Assembly (NCBI GenBank): GCA_036508135.1
Contig: DATCHW010000135.1
Span: 1-6,024, forward strand
Direction: 5' to 3'
Origin: DATCHW01 sp036508135
GTDB lineage: Bacteria > Bacteroidota > Ignavibacteria > Tepidaquicellales > Tepidaquicellaceae
Length of the DNA stretch: 6,024 bases
Shown: positions 5,637 to 6,024 of the stretch, one piece after another
Position numbering within the stretch: the first letter of the stretch is position 1
Layout of the letters: every line of letters begins with the position of its first letter
Position numbers and translations under genes: made by a program
The notes under the pieces: generated by a model
Database searches by the model: none
What the model was told of the DNA's origin: nothing
What the model saw: the letters and a program-made list of their open reading frames with translations, nothing else

Positions 5637-6024
5637 TTATTCTCCTACGTAAGTTCCAATTTTTTTACCACAAATTACGCCCCGAATATTACCTTTTTTT
5701 TGCAAATTAAAAACAATAATAGGCAATGAATTATCGCGGCAAAGGGATATTGCAGTTGCATCCATTACTTTAAGGTTCTTCGTCAATACGTCGATATATT
5801 TAATATTTTTGAACATAACTGCTTTTTTATTTTTTACTGGATCGCTGTCATATACTCCATCGACTTTAGTGGCTTTCATAATTACATCTGCCTTAATTTC
5901 CATTGCTCTAAGGGATGCAGCGGTATCCGTAGTAAAATACGGATTGCCTGTTCCGCCGGCAAATATAACAATTCTACCTTTTTCTAAATGACGGATTGCC
6001 TTACGCTGGATAAAGGGCTCAGCA
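5637..6024 (-). CDS. pyrH: UMP kinase (uridylate kinase), C-terminal part, truncated by window edge
   Basis: The reading frame is open from the right edge (first full codon at 6023-6021) to a TAA at 5637-5639, giving 128 residues. Bacterial UMP kinases have about 240, so roughly the first 110 are outside the window. The Met codon at 5901-5903 is internal, since the conserved sequence continues upstream of it. The visible part begins AEPFIQRKAIRHLEKGR and then carries FAGGTGNPYFTTD (in-window residues 21-33), the family's nucleotide-binding segment, followed by ATKVDGVYDSDP (53-64) and LKVMDATAISLCRD further on. The enzyme phosphorylates UMP to UDP with ATP, belongs to the amino-acid-kinase fold, is typically hexameric and is regulated by GTP and UTP. 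It is followed 1 nt later by frr, the usual neighbour. Confidence 0.97.
   Translation of the reverse strand, partial: AEPFIQRKAIRHLEKGRIVIFAGGTGNPYFTTDTAASLRAMEIKADVIMKATKVDGVYDSDPVKNKKAVMFKNIKYIDVLTKNLKVMDATAISLCRDNSLPIIVFNLQKKGNIRGVICGKKIGTYVGE

Noticed and set aside
1..6024. Mobile elements, CRISPR arrays, tRNA or rRNA genes, toxin-antitoxin or defence genes
   Set aside because: No recurring spaced repeats, terminal inverted repeats, transposase or integrase motifs, or tRNA-like cloverleaf sequences were seen. Almost the whole window is accounted for by conserved housekeeping genes.

Overview
This window is a stretch of bacterial core genome with every recognised gene on the minus strand, so transcription runs from position 6024 down to 1. 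In transcription order it holds pyrH (5' end missing), frr, uppS, cdsA, dxr, rseP, tsaB and the first 116 codons of a secreted glutaminyl-peptide cyclotransferase that runs off the left edge. The genes are packed tightly. The pyrH/frr, cdsA/dxr, dxr/rseP and rseP/tsaB junctions are 1 nt, 0 nt, a 4-nt overlap and 3 nt. The longer gaps are frr/uppS (87 nt), uppS/cdsA (45 nt) and tsaB/cyclotransferase (81 nt). No gap reaches 300 bases.

The order pyrH-frr-uppS-cdsA-dxr-rseP is a widely conserved bacterial cluster. This version, with dxr after cdsA, matches the Bacillus-like arrangement rather than the E. coli one (frr-dxr-uppS-cdsA). An AT-rich sequence, a single-PDZ RseP, tsaB directly after rseP and a periplasmic-type glutaminyl cyclase would fit a deltaproteobacterial (Desulfobacterota-like) Gram-negative bacterium. 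That placement is inferred from gene context only and is low confidence. No transposase, integrase, phage gene, CRISPR array, tRNA or rRNA was seen.

Functionally the cluster joins pyrimidine nucleotide supply (PyrH) and ribosome recycling (Frr) to envelope building. Dxr starts the committed MEP isoprenoid route. UppS makes the undecaprenyl carrier precursor from isoprenoid units. CdsA makes CDP-diacylglycerol for phospholipids. RseP is an intramembrane protease of envelope stress signalling. TsaB belongs to the tRNA t6A modification machinery. The cyclotransferase would form N-terminal pyroglutamate on exported proteins or peptides.

The main non-coding signals are a strong intrinsic terminator between frr and uppS, with a competing upstream hairpin, and a possible promoter plus a 14-bp palindrome in front of the cyclotransferase gene. 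I found no convincing undescribed system. The frr-uppS terminator is the observation most worth testing.
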